Assembly: GCF_017742235.1 (NCBI RefSeq)
Contig: NZ_JAGHKQ010000009.1
Span: forward strand, 47,960-111,959
DNA length: 64,000 bases
Reading direction: 5' to 3'
Source of the DNA: Bacillus sp. 165
Lineage (GTDB): Bacteria; Bacillota; Bacilli; Bacillales; Bacillaceae_G
Part shown: positions 17,452 through 27,235 of the stretch, in pieces
How positions within the stretch are numbered: position 1 is the stretch's first letter
Layout: the number at the start of each line of letters is the position of its first letter
The notes under the pieces: model-generated
The model's input: the letters and a program-made list of their open reading frames with translations, nothing else
What the model was told of the DNA's origin: nothing
The model's database searches: none
Program-made: the position numbers and the translations under genes

Positions 17452-17582
17452 ATCACACACCTCCTTTTATGATTGTCATGTTTAAGGAAGAACAGGTACC
17501 TCTCGTTATCATCAAAATCCTCCTGCTTGAATGTCCTACACCGATTTCTTTCTTAAGAAACCTAATGACTAAATCTCACTAG

Positions 17583-17606
17583 TAAAAAACGCCCAAAATG
17601 GGCGCT
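17583..17606 (-). terminator. Intrinsic terminator of pepP-like gene
   Basis: On the minus strand, CGCCCATTTTGGGCG is followed by TTTTTT immediately after the aminopeptidase stop codon. Confidence 0.85.
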
Positions 17607-18884
17607 TTACACAGTTTGCTTTTCTTTTACGTGAGGGTTGTTCGCTGCCATGAAGCTTTCGATTTCTTCCACTGTTCGGATGATATCTTTGGACAAATTC
17701 TCATGTCCGTCTTCCGTTACAAGAATATCATCTTCTATACGGATGCCGATGGATTCTTCTTCAATATATAGACCAGGTTCAATTGTAATAACCATCCCCG
17801 GCTCTAACACTCTGTCCTTGTATGAACCTACATCATGTGTATCTAATCCTAGGAAATGGCTGACACCGTGATAGTAATAATTAGCAAGTTCAGCATCCTC
17901 CTGAATCAATCCGATGCTCTTACATTCCTGTGCCAGTACCTTTTTCGTATGCTCATTTAATGCAGCAAATTTCACTCCCGGTTTCACAAGTTCGGTTGTT
18001 TCTTTTAATGCTTTTAGTACAATGTTATAAAGCTGCTTTTGACGATCAGAGAACGCCCCGCTCACAGGGAATGTATAGCTGATATCAGCATTGTAATACT
18101 CCTTCTGAGCACCTAAATCAAGCAGCACTAAATCACCTTTATTAATTTCAGCATCGTTATGTTCGTAATGCAGCACCGTCGCATTTTTACCGCTCGCTAA
18201 AATTGTATCAAATGCGTGATGCTTAATACCTGAGGATTTTAACGTAAAGTCAAAATGTGCCTCCAGTTCGTATTCCATCATGCCTTCCTTAGCATGTCTT
18301 AATACGTTGTAAATACCTTCTTTCGTAACTTCAATGGCTGCTTTCATTTTTTCAATCTCTTCAGCTGTTTTGAACACTCGCAGCTCGCAAATGCTTGCAT
18401 ACACATTGCCGACAGAAATATGTGGATAATGCTCTCTTATATGCTTAGCAAATGATAATACCTTTGTTTGCGGACCTGCCCACTCACGGCGTTCTAAATC
18501 TAAATACACATGCTTTGTATCTTCAGTTAAAAATGTACGCGCTAAAGTAGATTCAAAGCTGTCTAAGTATAAAATCTTGTTCACTCCGGAAACAGCTTGC
18601 GCTTCTTCCTTTGCAATCGTTTTTCCCACCCATTTTTCCATAACAGGATCTGCTTTCTCAATGAACAGCATTTCTTCAAGCTCATTGCCTGTCTTCTTTA
18701 TTACTAAAATCACATTCGGTTCATTAATTCCGGTCATATAATAAAAATTTCGGTTCGGCACAAATACATAATTCGCATCTGCGGACTTATGCGGCGCCTG
18801 TCCAGCAAACAAAATAGTAACAGAATCACTCGGTAATGCTTTCACTAGATTTTTTCGGTTTTGCATAAAAAATGACTGGTTCAT
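17607..18884 (-). CDS. pepP: Xaa-Pro aminopeptidase, M24B family
   Basis: A 425-residue enzyme removing N-terminal residues before proline. The N-terminal creatinase-like domain (about 1-165) is followed by the pita-bread catalytic domain. All five dinuclear metal ligands are visible: Asp in VLLDLGAQ and NADISYTF, His in VSHFLGLDTHD, Glu in ITIEPGLY and RIEDDILVT. I start at the ATG at 18884, where GAGGGGG lies 6 nt upstream; a longer reading from 18953 lacks a site. Cytoplasmic, single-gene unit with a strong terminator. Confidence 0.92.
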   Translation of the reverse strand: MNQSFFMQNRKNLVKALPSDSVTILFAGQAPHKSADANYVFVPNRNFYYMTGINEPNVILVIKKTGNELEEMLFIEKADPVMEKWVGKTIAKEEAQAVSGVNKILYLDSFESTLARTFLTEDTKHVYLDLERREWAGPQTKVLSFAKHIREHYPHISVGNVYASICELRVFKTAEEIEKMKAAIEVTKEGIYNVLRHAKEGMMEYELEAHFDFTLKSSGIKHHAFDTILASGKNATVLHYEHNDAEINKGDLVLLDLGAQKEYYNADISYTFPVSGAFSDRQKQLYNIVLKALKETTELVKPGVKFAALNEHTKKVLAQECKSIGLIQEDAELANYYYHGVSHFLGLDTHDVGSYKDRVLEPGMVITIEPGLYIEEESIGIRIEDDILVTEDGHENLSKDIIRTVEEIESFMAANNPHVKEKQTV

Positions 18885-18977
18885 AGTCATCCCCCTCACA
18901 TAAAATAAACTGACTATATAGTCTATTTTATTACTGTTATAATTTTTCGTCAATTTGCAATACAGGAGGAGACATTT

Positions 18978-19159
18978 GTGCAGGGTATAATGCTTTACCT
19001 GGTATAGTTTTTCAAGTAGGGATATCTCTTTTGTTCATCAACTTATTTTTTATGGAAGGCTGAGCAAGAATGGGCTATGGCATTCTCGCACTTTGGATAA
19101 TAGGAGCAGGAGCTATTGCTTCCTTAATTGTATTGTTGTATCGATTGTTTCGCTATTAG
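18978..19159 (+). pseudogene. Possible decayed small membrane-protein gene
   Basis: A good AGGAGGA site precedes the GTG at 18978, but that frame stops after nine codons. A shifted frame continues ALPGIVFQVGISLLFINLFF to a TGA, then in the same frame GYGILALWIIGAGAIASLIV to a TAG at 19159. Two hydrophobic segments broken by a shift and a stop suggest a remnant. The last 29 codons (ATG at 19070) could alternatively be a tiny membrane peptide. Family unknown. Confidence 0.35.
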
Positions 19160-19293
19160 CAATTCCTTGGGCTTATCCGAAATAAAGTGACATTTTCAAA
19201 GACAGCAAAAAACTATATGAACAAATTCCTGTATCACTCCTCCCTCCCTCACACATACTAAAAAATGGAATTTTATCATATAGGAGGAATGCT

Positions 19294-20463
19294 ATGTCCA
19301 GTATCTTGATGAAGCTAGCGTTAACTGCTGTCATGATGATGAATACCGTTTATCTTCACACTCCTACAGATGTCATTGTAAACAGCATGACTCTGGACGA
19401 GAAAATCGGACAAATGTTTATAGCTGGATTTCACGGTCCAGTGATGAACAAAGAAATAACAGATTTGATCCAAAACGAACACCTTGGGGGTGTGATTCTA
19501 TACTCTCAAAATATCCAATCCAGTACTCAGCTTCTTTCCTTAGTTAACAATTTAAAGAAAACGAACATAAATACACTTCCTCTCTTTATCTCCACTGATG
19601 AAGAAGGGGGGCGTGTCAGCCGTTTACCGGCCGGAAAAACCGCATTCCCCCCTAGCTTCACTATTGGGAAGCATAATAATAAGGCTTTAGCATATAGAGT
19701 GGGCAACGCTATTGGTAAGGAGATGGGAGCATACGGCTTTAATCTGAATTTTGCACCGGACTTTGATATTTATACAAATCCCAATAATACAGTTATAGGC
19801 AATCGTTCTTTTGGCACCACACCGGATATCGTCAGTTCATTAGGCACGGCTGCAATGAAAGGATTACAAGATTCCCATGTTATTCCGACAATCAAACATT
19901 TCCCCGGCCACGGAGATACAGCTGTTGATTCTCATATCGGGCTTCCTATCGTGCGCAAAACGAAACAGCAGCTATATAAAACAGAACTGAAGCCTTTTCA
20001 AGCTGCTATTAAAAACGGAGCGGATATGGTCATGGTCGCACATATTCAGTACCCTTATATCGACTCTGCGAAGCCAGCCTCTTTATCTAAAACACTTATC
20101 ACCGGACTACTCCGTGACGAACTAGGTTTTGATGGTGTCGTCATCACCGATGATCTTGAAATGGGGGCTATTTCGAGCCATTTTGGGATAGAAACAGCTG
20201 TTGTGGACGCTGTCCAAGCAGGCGTGGATTTATTGTTATTTGCTCATACTTATGAAACAGAAAAAAAAGCCATTCACGCTATTAAACAAGCGGTCCAAAA
20301 TGGGAAAATTTCCGAGGAACGCATTGACGAAAGCGTACGGCGCATTGTCCATTTAAAACTAAAATACAATCTTACCGACCAGCCATTGCCGGCAGATTCA
20401 TTATCAATTCTAGGTTGTCCGGCACATCAAGCAGTTTTAAATGAAATTTTAAAATCAGATTGA
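19294..20463 (+). CDS. nagZ: Glycoside hydrolase family 3 beta-N-acetylglucosaminidase
   Basis: A 389-residue GH3 enzyme that releases terminal GlcNAc from muropeptides. The signature KHFPGHGDT with the catalytic His/Asp loop and the nucleophile Asp in ITDDLEMGA are intact. STDEEGGRVSRL and NFAPDFDIYTNPNN are typical of NagZ. A short hydrophobic N terminus suggests export. It lacks the large extra C-terminal domain of B. subtilis NagZ. It starts behind ATAGGAGG. An amiE homologue and a namZ remnant of the same recycling pathway occur near 42.7-44.6 kb. Confidence 0.9.
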   Translation: MSSILMKLALTAVMMMNTVYLHTPTDVIVNSMTLDEKIGQMFIAGFHGPVMNKEITDLIQNEHLGGVILYSQNIQSSTQLLSLVNNLKKTNINTLPLFISTDEEGGRVSRLPAGKTAFPPSFTIGKHNNKALAYRVGNAIGKEMGAYGFNLNFAPDFDIYTNPNNTVIGNRSFGTTPDIVSSLGTAAMKGLQDSHVIPTIKHFPGHGDTAVDSHIGLPIVRKTKQQLYKTELKPFQAAIKNGADMVMVAHIQYPYIDSAKPASLSKTLITGLLRDELGFDGVVITDDLEMGAISSHFGIETAVVDAVQAGVDLLLFAHTYETEKKAIHAIKQAVQNGKISEERIDESVRRIVHLKLKYNLTDQPLPADSLSILGCPAHQAVLNEILKSD

Positions 20464-20474
20464 GAGATGCTTAA

Positions 20475-20508
20475 AAACCCCCCTTCAGCATGACAGCAGA
20501 AGGGGGTT
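20475..20508. terminator. Terminator between convergent nagZ and tal
   Basis: AACCCCCCTTC / GAAGGGGGTT hairpin, with A- and T-rich flanks suited to both directions. Confidence 0.75.
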
Positions 20509-20512
20509 GACC

Positions 20513-21160
20513 TTATTTTACTTGCGAATGATTCCAATCCTCTAAAAACTTTTCAATTCCTTGATCCGTTAACGGATGCTGTACTAATTGATAAATCACC
20601 TTTGCGGGAATAGTCGCAATATGGGCACCTTTTAAAGCAGCTTCCGTCACATGAACCGGATGACGCACAGATGCTGCAATAATTTCCGTCTCCATATTAT
20701 GAACAGAAAAGATAGCTGCAATTTGTTCAATCAAGTCCATACCGTTATGACCGATATCATCAAGACGCCCTAAAAATGGAGAAACATACGTTGCTCCAGC
20801 ACGAGCAGCTAACAATGCTTGCGGTGCCGAAAAAATAAGTGTTACGTTGGTAGGAATGCCCATCTCTTTAAAAACTTTAACTGCTTTTAACCCCTCTGCC
20901 GTCATCGGTACTTTTACAACGACATTCGGAGCAATACGCGCCAGCTCTTTTCCTTCTGCAATCATTTCGTCTGCTTGTAGACTAATAACCTCTGCACTGA
21001 CTGGACCTACTACAACGTTGCAAATTTCACGGATACGTCCATAAAAATCTACCCCTTCCTTTGCAACTAAAGACGGATTTGTCGTAACACCGGCTAATAC
21101 TCCTAAATCGTTCACTTCTCTAATTTCTTGAATATTAGCTGTATCAATAAAAAATTTCAT
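20513..21160 (-). CDS. tal: Transaldolase (small, TalC/MipB type)
   Basis: A 215-residue class I aldolase-fold enzyme of the short transaldolase/fructose-6-phosphate aldolase group. [10 protein letters not shown] and [12 protein letters not shown] form the start. The Schiff-base lysine is Lys83 in VVKVPMT, and [12 protein letters not shown] is conserved. It transfers a dihydroxyacetone unit in the pentose phosphate pathway. It follows deoD by 1 nt, so pentose from nucleoside breakdown can enter central metabolism through one operon. Confidence 0.92.
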   Translation of the reverse strand: MKFFIDTANIQEIREVNDLGVLAGVTTNPSLVAKEGVDFYGRIREICNVVVGPVSAEVISLQADEMIAEGKELARIAPNVVVKVPMTAEGLKAVKVFKEMGIPTNVTLIFSAPQALLAARAGATYVSPFLGRLDDIGHNGMDLIEQIAAIFSVHNMETEIIAASVRHPVHVTEAALKGAHIATIPAKVIYQLVQHPLTDQGIEKFLEDWNHSQVK

Positions 21161-21161
21161 C

Positions 21162-21875
21162 TTATCTCTCCTTTGCCGTTACTGCATCTAATGCCATAAT
21201 AATCATATCGTTAAACGTCGTTTGACGCTCTTCTGCTGTTGTCTCCTCACCCGTAAAAATATGGTCGCTTACCGTTAATACAGATAAGGCATTCACACCG
21301 TATTTAGCCGCCAATGTGTATAGGGCTGTTGTTTCCATCTCTACAGCAAGTACACCATAGTCAGCTAGTTTCTTCACCGGCTCCATACTTTCACGGTAAA
21401 ATACATCTGCAGTGAGAACACTTCCGACCCGAACACTCATCCCCTTTTGTACCCCCGCATCATATGCTTTTCTCAATAAATCAAAATCTGCACACGGAGC
21501 AAACTCAAAGCCTGGAAACGTTAAACGATTCATACTAGAATCTGTACAAGCTGTCATTGCAATAATCACATCGCGCACCTTCACATTTTCTTGAATCGCA
21601 CCGCATGTTCCTACACGTACAAGCTGCTTAACACCATAATCACGGATCAATTCATTCACATAAATTGAAATAGAAGGAACGCCCATCCCTGTTCCTTGCA
21701 CAGAGACACGTTCTCCCTTATAAGTACCGGTAAATCCAAGCATCCCTCTAACATTGTTGTAACAAGTCACATCCTCTAAAAATGTTTCAGCAATATATTT
21801 AGCACGAAGCGGATCTCCTGGTAATAGAATACGCTCTGCAATTTCTCCTTGCTTTGCTCCAATATGTGTACTCAT
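21162..21875 (-). CDS. deoD: Purine nucleoside phosphorylase
   Basis: A 237-residue hexameric-type PNP that cleaves purine (deoxy)nucleosides with phosphate. It has [14 protein letters not shown] at the N terminus, [23 protein letters not shown] and [17 protein letters not shown], plus the catalytic Asp in [11 protein letters not shown]. It is very similar in wording to Bacillus DeoD. It lies between a purine-pump-like MFS gene and tal on the same strand, forming a nucleoside salvage group. Confidence 0.95.
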   Translation of the reverse strand: MSTHIGAKQGEIAERILLPGDPLRAKYIAETFLEDVTCYNNVRGMLGFTGTYKGERVSVQGTGMGVPSISIYVNELIRDYGVKQLVRVGTCGAIQENVKVRDVIIAMTACTDSSMNRLTFPGFEFAPCADFDLLRKAYDAGVQKGMSVRVGSVLTADVFYRESMEPVKKLADYGVLAVEMETTALYTLAAKYGVNALSVLTVSDHIFTGEETTAEERQTTFNDMIIMALDAVTAKER

Positions 21876-21921
21876 ACTTTCCCTCTTTCCTGTTATAAAG
21901 TGTAATTTTTTATTTGTAATC

Positions 21922-23094
21922 TTACTGTCCTAAATGGCTTTGTGCACCCTCAAGCGTTGGCCTTGTCAAAGAAAACACCGCACAAGCTAACGATACTAAC
22001 ACAAACAACACACCAATCCATGCATTGTAAAACACTGAACTCTGTTCAATAACCATTCCGCCAATCAATGAACCAAGTGCACTTCCAAAATGAATGGCAG
22101 ATGTATTCAAGCTAAGCTGAATCTCTGATGTTGCCGGAGCTGTTTGAATGAGATAATTTTGCTGTACCGGAGAAATCGCCCAGCTAAGCGCACTCCATAT
22201 AACCACAATTACTAAAAATCCGTACATAGGCAACTTTGTACCAAGCGGAAGCAAAATCATGGATAGTGAAAATAAAGAAATAATCGTTAAAATTGAACGA
22301 CGTGTTCCCCATTTATCAGACAGCCACCCTCCAACACCTCCACCCGTAACAACAGCGATACCAACTACAAAATAAATAGCTGTCACCATCCCAGCTTTAA
22401 CTCCTAATGTTTCTTGCAAAAAAGGAGTGAAGTAGGCATACAGTGTTAAATGACCAGTCAGCATAAAAAATGTAATTAACTGTGCACTGATAACCTTTCC
22501 ATGCTTTAATGCCTCTAGCTGCTTACGAAGCGATACAACCGGTTTTGGCTGAATCGGCTCTAACAGAAAATAAATGCAAATCATAGCAACGAGTATCAAA
22601 ATGGAGATAAGTATAAACGGTGCTCTCCATCCCCATTCATTTCCTACAATTATGCCAAGCGGAACACCCAGCACTAACGCCCCGCTAATCCCCATAAATA
22701 TCGTACCGATTGTTCGTCCTTTATACTCCGGCTCCACTATGCTTGCCGCAATTGTAATAGACAGAACCACCAGCAGCGAACCGCTTGCCGCTGTCAATAT
22801 TCTTGTGATAAGCAACATAGCATATCCTGTACTTACCGCCGCCAGCACATTTCCAATAAGGAAAGCTAACATAGCCCATAAATACAATGATTTTCGTTCC
22901 ATTTTTGCGGTTAGCGTCAATAACACAGGTGCTGCAGTCGCGAAAAATAGAGAAAATACCGAAATCAGCTGACTTGCTGCTCCAACTGATACATGCAAAT
23001 CAGCAGAGATTAGATCCAATATTCCCCCAATAATTAACTCTACTATTCCCACAATAAACGCAGCCATTGCTAAAATGTATATACGCAGATTCAT
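21922..23094 (-). CDS. MFS transporter, PbuE-like (probable purine base/nucleoside efflux)
   Basis: A 390-residue, 12-helix DHA1-type MFS protein. Its N terminus ([16 protein letters not shown], then AASQLISVF), TARMERK-like [11 protein letters not shown] loop and [21 protein letters not shown] closely follow the Bacillus PbuE/YdhL purine efflux pump. Placement upstream of deoD and tal supports a purine role. Unlike B. subtilis pbuE, I see no purine-riboswitch core before it. A palindrome directly upstream may be the control site instead. Confidence 0.82.
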   Translation of the reverse strand: MNLRIYILAMAAFIVGIVELIIGGILDLISADLHVSVGAASQLISVFSLFFATAAPVLLTLTAKMERKSLYLWAMLAFLIGNVLAAVSTGYAMLLITRILTAASGSLLVVLSITIAASIVEPEYKGRTIGTIFMGISGALVLGVPLGIIVGNEWGWRAPFILISILILVAMICIYFLLEPIQPKPVVSLRKQLEALKHGKVISAQLITFFMLTGHLTLYAYFTPFLQETLGVKAGMVTAIYFVVGIAVVTGGGVGGWLSDKWGTRRSILTIISLFSLSMILLPLGTKLPMYGFLVIVVIWSALSWAISPVQQNYLIQTAPATSEIQLSLNTSAIHFGSALGSLIGGMVIEQSSVFYNAWIGVLFVLVSLACAVFSLTRPTLEGAQSHLGQ

Positions 23095-23104
23095 ATGTCC
23101 ACAT

Positions 23105-23139
23105 CAAAAAAGTTACTACATGTATAGTAACTTTTTGTA
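23105..23139 (-). promoter_or_regulatory. Palindrome/hairpin directly upstream of the PbuE-like gene
   Basis: On the minus strand, AAAAAGTTACTA-TACATG-TAGTAACTTTTT ends about 10 nt before the start codon. It looks like an intrinsic terminator, yet it sits in the leader, so it is either an operator (MarR/HxlR-like GTTACTA...TAGTAAC) or an attenuator. Confidence 0.5.
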
Positions 23140-23220
23140 AACAAAACAGCAACATATATTTTTGACAAGCGGGAAAAGTTTATTAACAAGGGAATATCTT
23201 ATAATTAAGGAGGAGATAGT

Positions 23221-23646
23221 GTGAGTTATTGGAAAGACAGCGCATTTGCTTTTTTAGGAGTTATGTTCACGGTATTTGTATCGAGCCTCTTACGCCGCCA
23301 TCCGTTAGAGGTGGATATTATAGCCTTCATTCCGATTTTCTTATTTTTCATCTACTCAGCAACAGCCATGTTTTTTTCCCTTTACAAACTCCTCTCACAT
23401 TCTATTCGAATTCATTACGGATTGTATTGTGTTATCGGAGGGGTTATTCTCGGAGCATTTTGGAGCAATATCATTGTAAAAATCCAGCCGTTTGGCTTTC
23501 CCTTTTGGGAAATTGTAATTGCTAGCGTATTCTTTTATATCGGCAGCAAAACCCCCTCAAATTTGTATACAAAAACCCTGGCTGTAATGCCGTTTCTGCT
23601 CTCGTTTATTTCGATCATATATGTATTTACATTAGATACCATGTAA
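23221..23646 (+). CDS. Hypothetical membrane protein, four helices
   Basis: A 141-residue protein starting with GTG behind AAGGAGGAGATAGT. Hydrophobic helices lie near 5-23, 32-55, 65-85 and 115-138, with a basic loop SSLLRRHPLEV. I see no recognisable motif. Divergent from the PbuE-like gene. The IS3 element begins 15 nt after its stop, so its original downstream neighbour and terminator are lost. Confidence 0.6.
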   Translation: MSYWKDSAFAFLGVMFTVFVSSLLRRHPLEVDIIAFIPIFLFFIYSATAMFFSLYKLLSHSIRIHYGLYCVIGGVILGAFWSNIIVKIQPFGFPFWEIVIASVFFYIGSKTPSNLYTKTLAVMPFLLSFISIIYVFTLDTM

Positions 23647-23702
23647 AAAAGACCTGAATCTGGACTTACCCCTGTCAAGTAGACACATTTAAATAAGACC
23701 GA

Positions 23703-24530
23703 CTAAGCAACCGTTGTTAACCTGTATTTTACAGGGGAACAACGGTTGCGTCGTTTTTGTGACCGTTCATTATTATAGAAGTGGATATACTCTTCAATCG
23801 CTTGAATAAGTTCCTGTTCTGAATTAAAATTAGATAGATACACCAATTCACATTTGAAGTGTGAGAAGAATGATTCAACGCAAGCGTTGTCTAGACAGTT
23901 TCCTTTGCGAGAGTGGCTGCCTAATACATGATTCTTTTCTAAGAACTGGCTGTATTTTGTAGACGTGTACTGGAATCCCTGATCTGAATGCAGGATACTT
24001 CCATGCACGTTTCTTTTGTTACATAAGTCTTTAACAGTTTCGACGACTAACTTAAGATCGTTTCGACTTGAACATTTCCAAGATACAATTTCGTTATTAT
24101 AAAGATCTTGAATGACCGAAAGATAATAAAATTTATCTCTTACTTTGATATAAGTAATATCAGTTGCGAATGCAACGTTGGGTAAATCTTGTTTAAATTG
24201 GCGATTTAAAAGGTTAGGGTAACTATTTGATGCTTCTTTCCCATAGTATTTACGTTTTTTACGAATGACAGATTTGATCTCTAATTCCTTCATCATTCGA
24301 TAAACCTTTTTATGGTTAATTACTAATCCTTCGTCTCTTAGACGGTCAGTAACTCTAGGGTATCCATAGTATGGTCGAATCGCATGGATGGCTTCAATAT
24401 GAGATTTCACCGTTTCTTCAACCGTTTTTTTATTTGAATTGAGTAAAATAGAGTTTCTCCATTTGTAGTAGCCAGCCCTAGAGACTTTGGCGATTTTAAT
24501 AAGCATCGTAATGGGATATCGTGCTTTCAT
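23703..24530 (-). CDS. IS3-family transposase OrfB (DDE integrase core)
   Basis: A 275-residue retroviral-integrase-like transposase. The DDE residues are the Asp in FATDITYIK, the Asp in HSDQGFQYTS and the Glu in CVESFFSHFKCE. The helical HTH_21-like segment IEAIHAIRPYYGYPRVTDRL precedes the core. The reading frame stays open upstream through LIPKKIRFEIISE, so OrfB is probably made as an OrfAB fusion by -1 frameshifting in orfA. It appears intact. Confidence 0.92.
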   Translation of the reverse strand: MKARYPITMLIKIAKVSRAGYYKWRNSILLNSNKKTVEETVKSHIEAIHAIRPYYGYPRVTDRLRDEGLVINHKKVYRMMKELEIKSVIRKKRKYYGKEASNSYPNLLNRQFKQDLPNVAFATDITYIKVRDKFYYLSVIQDLYNNEIVSWKCSSRNDLKLVVETVKDLCNKRNVHGSILHSDQGFQYTSTKYSQFLEKNHVLGSHSRKGNCLDNACVESFFSHFKCELVYLSNFNSEQELIQAIEEYIHFYNNERSQKRRNRCSPVKYRLTTVA

Positions 24531-24565
24531 TTCACTTATTATTTCAAATCGAATTTTCTTTGGAA

Positions 24566-24889
24566 TTAACCCTCCCCCAATATATTTGGATAGCGCTTTT
24601 TTAAATATTCTACCTGTGCTTTCAAGTAATCTCTTTCTTCTTCAATGGAATTAAACTTAGTTTTTGGACGTCCAGTGAACGGATGATAACTACTTGATTT
24701 TCCCCTTTGATCGTCAAATAACTCACCATTTCTATACTTTTTCACCCAATTTTTAAGTTGAGTTGAACTACGTAAACCAAATTCCTGTGAAATTGAAACG
24801 TAACTTCCATAGCCATTTTCATATTGTTTTACTGCCTTAAGTTTTAGTTGATTTGAATAGTGTTTAAATTTTGTTCCCTGTAATGGCAT
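24566..24889 (-). CDS. IS3-family OrfA (HTH protein)
   Basis: A 107-residue helix-turn-helix protein (LKLKAVKQYENGYGSYVSIS, STQLKNWVKKYRNGEL) with a C-terminal leucine-zipper-like helix DYLKAQVEYLKKRYPN. The start at 24889 follows GGGGGA; a longer reading begins at 24919. The slippery run AAAAAAG within codons for LKKR (about 24590-24600) is placed for -1 frameshifting into orfB. Confidence 0.88.
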   Translation of the reverse strand: MPLQGTKFKHYSNQLKLKAVKQYENGYGSYVSISQEFGLRSSTQLKNWVKKYRNGELFDDQRGKSSSYHPFTGRPKTKFNSIEEERDYLKAQVEYLKKRYPNILGEG

Positions 24890-25017
24890 AATAAAATCCC
24901 CCAATAGTAGACTGCCCATCCATTTTATCAGATGGGCTTTTTTTCGTGTCTACTATAAGGGGATAATATCATCCTGCTCGACTCTTCTCTTTAAGAAAGG
25001 CTGTGTTCTAAAAGATT

Positions 25018-25194
25018 GTTCCTCTATGCTATGGATCACGCGATAGACCCCTCTATCCAAATGAACACTTGGCAGGGGATGTTCCAATTGATTACGAACA
25101 TATCAAACGAACAATCTATCTAACAGGAGAGAACCACATGAACCGGTATGAATGGGTCGAAACGATTCTTTACGCTACACTAACCCTGGGATAG
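25018..25194 (+). pseudogene. C-terminal remnant of an unrecognised gene
   Basis: An open frame without a start codon reads PLYPNEHLAGDVPIDYEHIK and ends NRYEWVETILYATLTLG before TAG at 25194. The residue pattern looks like real protein. It lies just right of the IS3 element, so the parent gene was probably truncated around the insertion. The rest of 24972-25433 shows nothing further apart from AT-rich sequence. Confidence 0.35.
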
Positions 25195-25433
25195 TGTTAT
25201 TAGGAGCCTCAATTTATGAAAATAAACTATCAATTTAACCTAAGTGTTATAAAAAATCCTAAGTCTAAAATATTTTTTAGAAATAATCGCGGGTTAAGTG
25301 CCTTAAGTAATGCTATAATTATGTATAGGAATGGTTTATTATTGAAAGATTATAAGCAAATTTTTATAATAGTAAAAAACTGGAATATCATTAAATGAAG
25401 TTTATAAGTAATGAACTGAAAGAAGGGAAAAAA

Positions 25434-26009
25434 ATGGGGAGAGATCGAAAATTTAATACAGTAGATTTGTTCCTTTGCACTAAAAATTTAATTTTACAAA
25501 ATGGATACGAAGGATTCACAATTGGGCAATTGGCAACAATGTTAGATGTTTCACGAGCAGCAATTTATAAATATTATCAAAATAAAGATGAATTGTTATT
25601 AGATTTTATGCTTGAGGAAATGAACAACGTTTTGAATAGTTTTAAAACTATTCAAGAGGAACAATCTTTTCTAGAAAAGATTGATTTATTATTGCAAAAA
25701 ATTTATATGTACAAGGATTTACATTTAATACTTGGGATACAGGAAGTTATACCAACAAAAGATAATCCACATTTAGAAAATAAGAAAAAGAAGCTGGCTC
25801 TTATGCACAGAGAATTATATATTCCTCTTGTCCATATTGTGCAGCAAGGAAAAATGGAAGGTTTCATTGAAATGGATATACCTAATGAACTATTACTTGG
25901 ATTTATTTTTCAAAGTATTTCAATACCTAATCATTCAGGGATAGATGACGGAAAGTTGATGGACTACACAAAAAACTTAATTTTAAAAGGAATAATAAAA
26001 AATAAGTGA
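25434..26009 (+). CDS. TetR family regulator
   Basis: A 191-residue TetR protein with HTH about 8-55 (LILQNGYEGFTIGQLATML, then RAAIYKYYQNKDELL) and a helical effector domain. I start at the ATG at 25434, which follows AGAAGGG. It is the first gene of a same-strand set with an ABC permease, an ABC ATPase and a hydrolase, so it probably represses that set in response to a compound. Codon use is more AT-rich than in the first 23 kb. Confidence 0.85.
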   Translation: MGRDRKFNTVDLFLCTKNLILQNGYEGFTIGQLATMLDVSRAAIYKYYQNKDELLLDFMLEEMNNVLNSFKTIQEEQSFLEKIDLLLQKIYMYKDLHLILGIQEVIPTKDNPHLENKKKKLALMHRELYIPLVHIVQQGKMEGFIEMDIPNELLLGFIFQSISIPNHSGIDDGKLMDYTKNLILKGIIKNK

Positions 26010-26113
26010 CAGTGTTGTAACTTATATGTATACTAACTATTGTAAAAACATATAAGTTATTTTTTTGTTCAAAAGTGACATATATGTAACTTATTTTGAG
26101 AGGAGTGTTTGAT

Positions 26114-27235
26114 TTGTTTTTAGCAATAAAGGAATTAAAGCATGCAAAATTTCGATATTTAATGATGAGTATAATTATTATTTTAATTGCATGGCTTGTA
26201 TTTATCTTATCAGGGCTTGGAAACGGTCTATCCACTTTAAGTGCAGCAACAATAAAAAACTTAAATGCCGATTATGTTGTGTATGAAAAAACTGCTGGTG
26301 CTAGATTTAGTAAATCTGTTATTTCTGCTAATTTAAGTGAAGAGATTCGTAATAACAAAGCAGTAAAAAATTTAGCTAGTATGGGAACCTCTATGGCATC
26401 GGTTTCCAAAGAAAAAACTGAAGATAGTGATAAGAAAACTGATGTAGCACTAATTGGAATTGATGTAGGTTCGTTTATTGAACCAAGTGTCGTAGAAGGA
26501 AAACAACTTTCTACTCGTGAAAAACTTGGTGTTCTAGCTAATAAGACTTTAAAAGATGAAGGTTACAAAATTGGTGATGAATTAATTGTTTCAAATTCTA
26601 AAATGAAATTTAATATTATTGGATTTGTTGAAAATGAAACATTCAACCATTTACCTGTATTATTTGCTGATATTGATACATGGAGAAATTATCAATATGC
26701 TGCACCTGGTTCAGATAATGATATTAAAAATCCTATACAAGCAATTATTTTAAAAGCACCACGATTGGATGCTACAAAGCTTGATAAAGAGGTACATGGA
26801 ATAGAAACAGTAACAAAATCGATAGCTGTGAAAGAAATGCCTGGGTATAAGGAAGAAAATGGAACAATTCTAATGATGCTTGTTTTCCTTATTGTAATTT
26901 CAGCCTTTATCGTTGCAGTTTTCTTCTATGTTATTACGATTCAGAAAACATCACAATTTGGTGTAATGAAGGCAATTGGCGCATCCAATCGATTTATTTC
27001 AAAAGCTATTGTGGCACAGGTCTTTATTTTATCAACATTTGGTATTTTGGTAGGAATTGCATTGACTTATTTAACTGCTCTTGCATTTCCAAAAAATATG
27101 CCTTTCGATTTAGATGCAAAGCTTGTTGGTATATACGCGCTTGGATTATTAATTATTAGCTTATTAAGTTCGATTATTTCGGTAAGACAAATTACAAAAA
27201 TTGACCCGCTAACAGCCTTAGGGAGGGTGGAATAA
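26114..27235 (+). CDS. ABC transporter permease, FtsX/MacB-like
   Basis: A permease of about 373 residues with the MacB/FtsX plan: one N-terminal helix (about 15-35), a large extracytoplasmic domain (about 40-250), then three C-terminal helices (AFIVAVFFYVITI, VFILSTFGILVGI, LLIISLLSSIISV) ending with the coupling segment TKIDPLTALGRVE. TTG at 26114 is the likely start because GAGAGGAG lies 8 nt upstream. The stop codon is contiguous with the ATPase ATG. Confidence 0.85.
   Translation: MFLAIKELKHAKFRYLMMSIIIILIAWLVFILSGLGNGLSTLSAATIKNLNADYVVYEKTAGARFSKSVISANLSEEIRNNKAVKNLASMGTSMASVSKEKTEDSDKKTDVALIGIDVGSFIEPSVVEGKQLSTREKLGVLANKTLKDEGYKIGDELIVSNSKMKFNIIGFVENETFNHLPVLFADIDTWRNYQYAAPGSDNDIKNPIQAIILKAPRLDATKLDKEVHGIETVTKSIAVKEMPGYKEENGTILMMLVFLIVISAFIVAVFFYVITIQKTSQFGVMKAIGASNRFISKAIVAQVFILSTFGILVGIALTYLTALAFPKNMPFDLDAKLVGIYALGLLIISLLSSIISVRQITKIDPLTALGRVE

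Larger units (their letters stand above)
23661..24970 (-). mobile_element. IS3-family insertion sequence (IS150-like)
   Basis: Imperfect terminal repeats TTACCCCTGTCAAGTAGACAC and TTATCCCCTTATAGTAGACAC frame two ORFs in the IS3 orfA/orfB order. The left end starts TGGACTTACC at 23661. A possible 3-nt target duplication ATC flanks 23661-24970. If the right end is taken as ...ATCA (24971), no duplication is seen. Confidence 0.85.

Noticed and set aside
23162..23205. Promoter TTGACA ... TATAAT for the 23221 gene
   Set aside because: The spacing is 32 nt, far outside the functional range; one of the two elements must be coincidental.
25216..25398. 60-aa ORF upstream of the TetR gene
   Set aside because: AT-driven open frame with Lys/Asn/Ile bias and no ribosome site.
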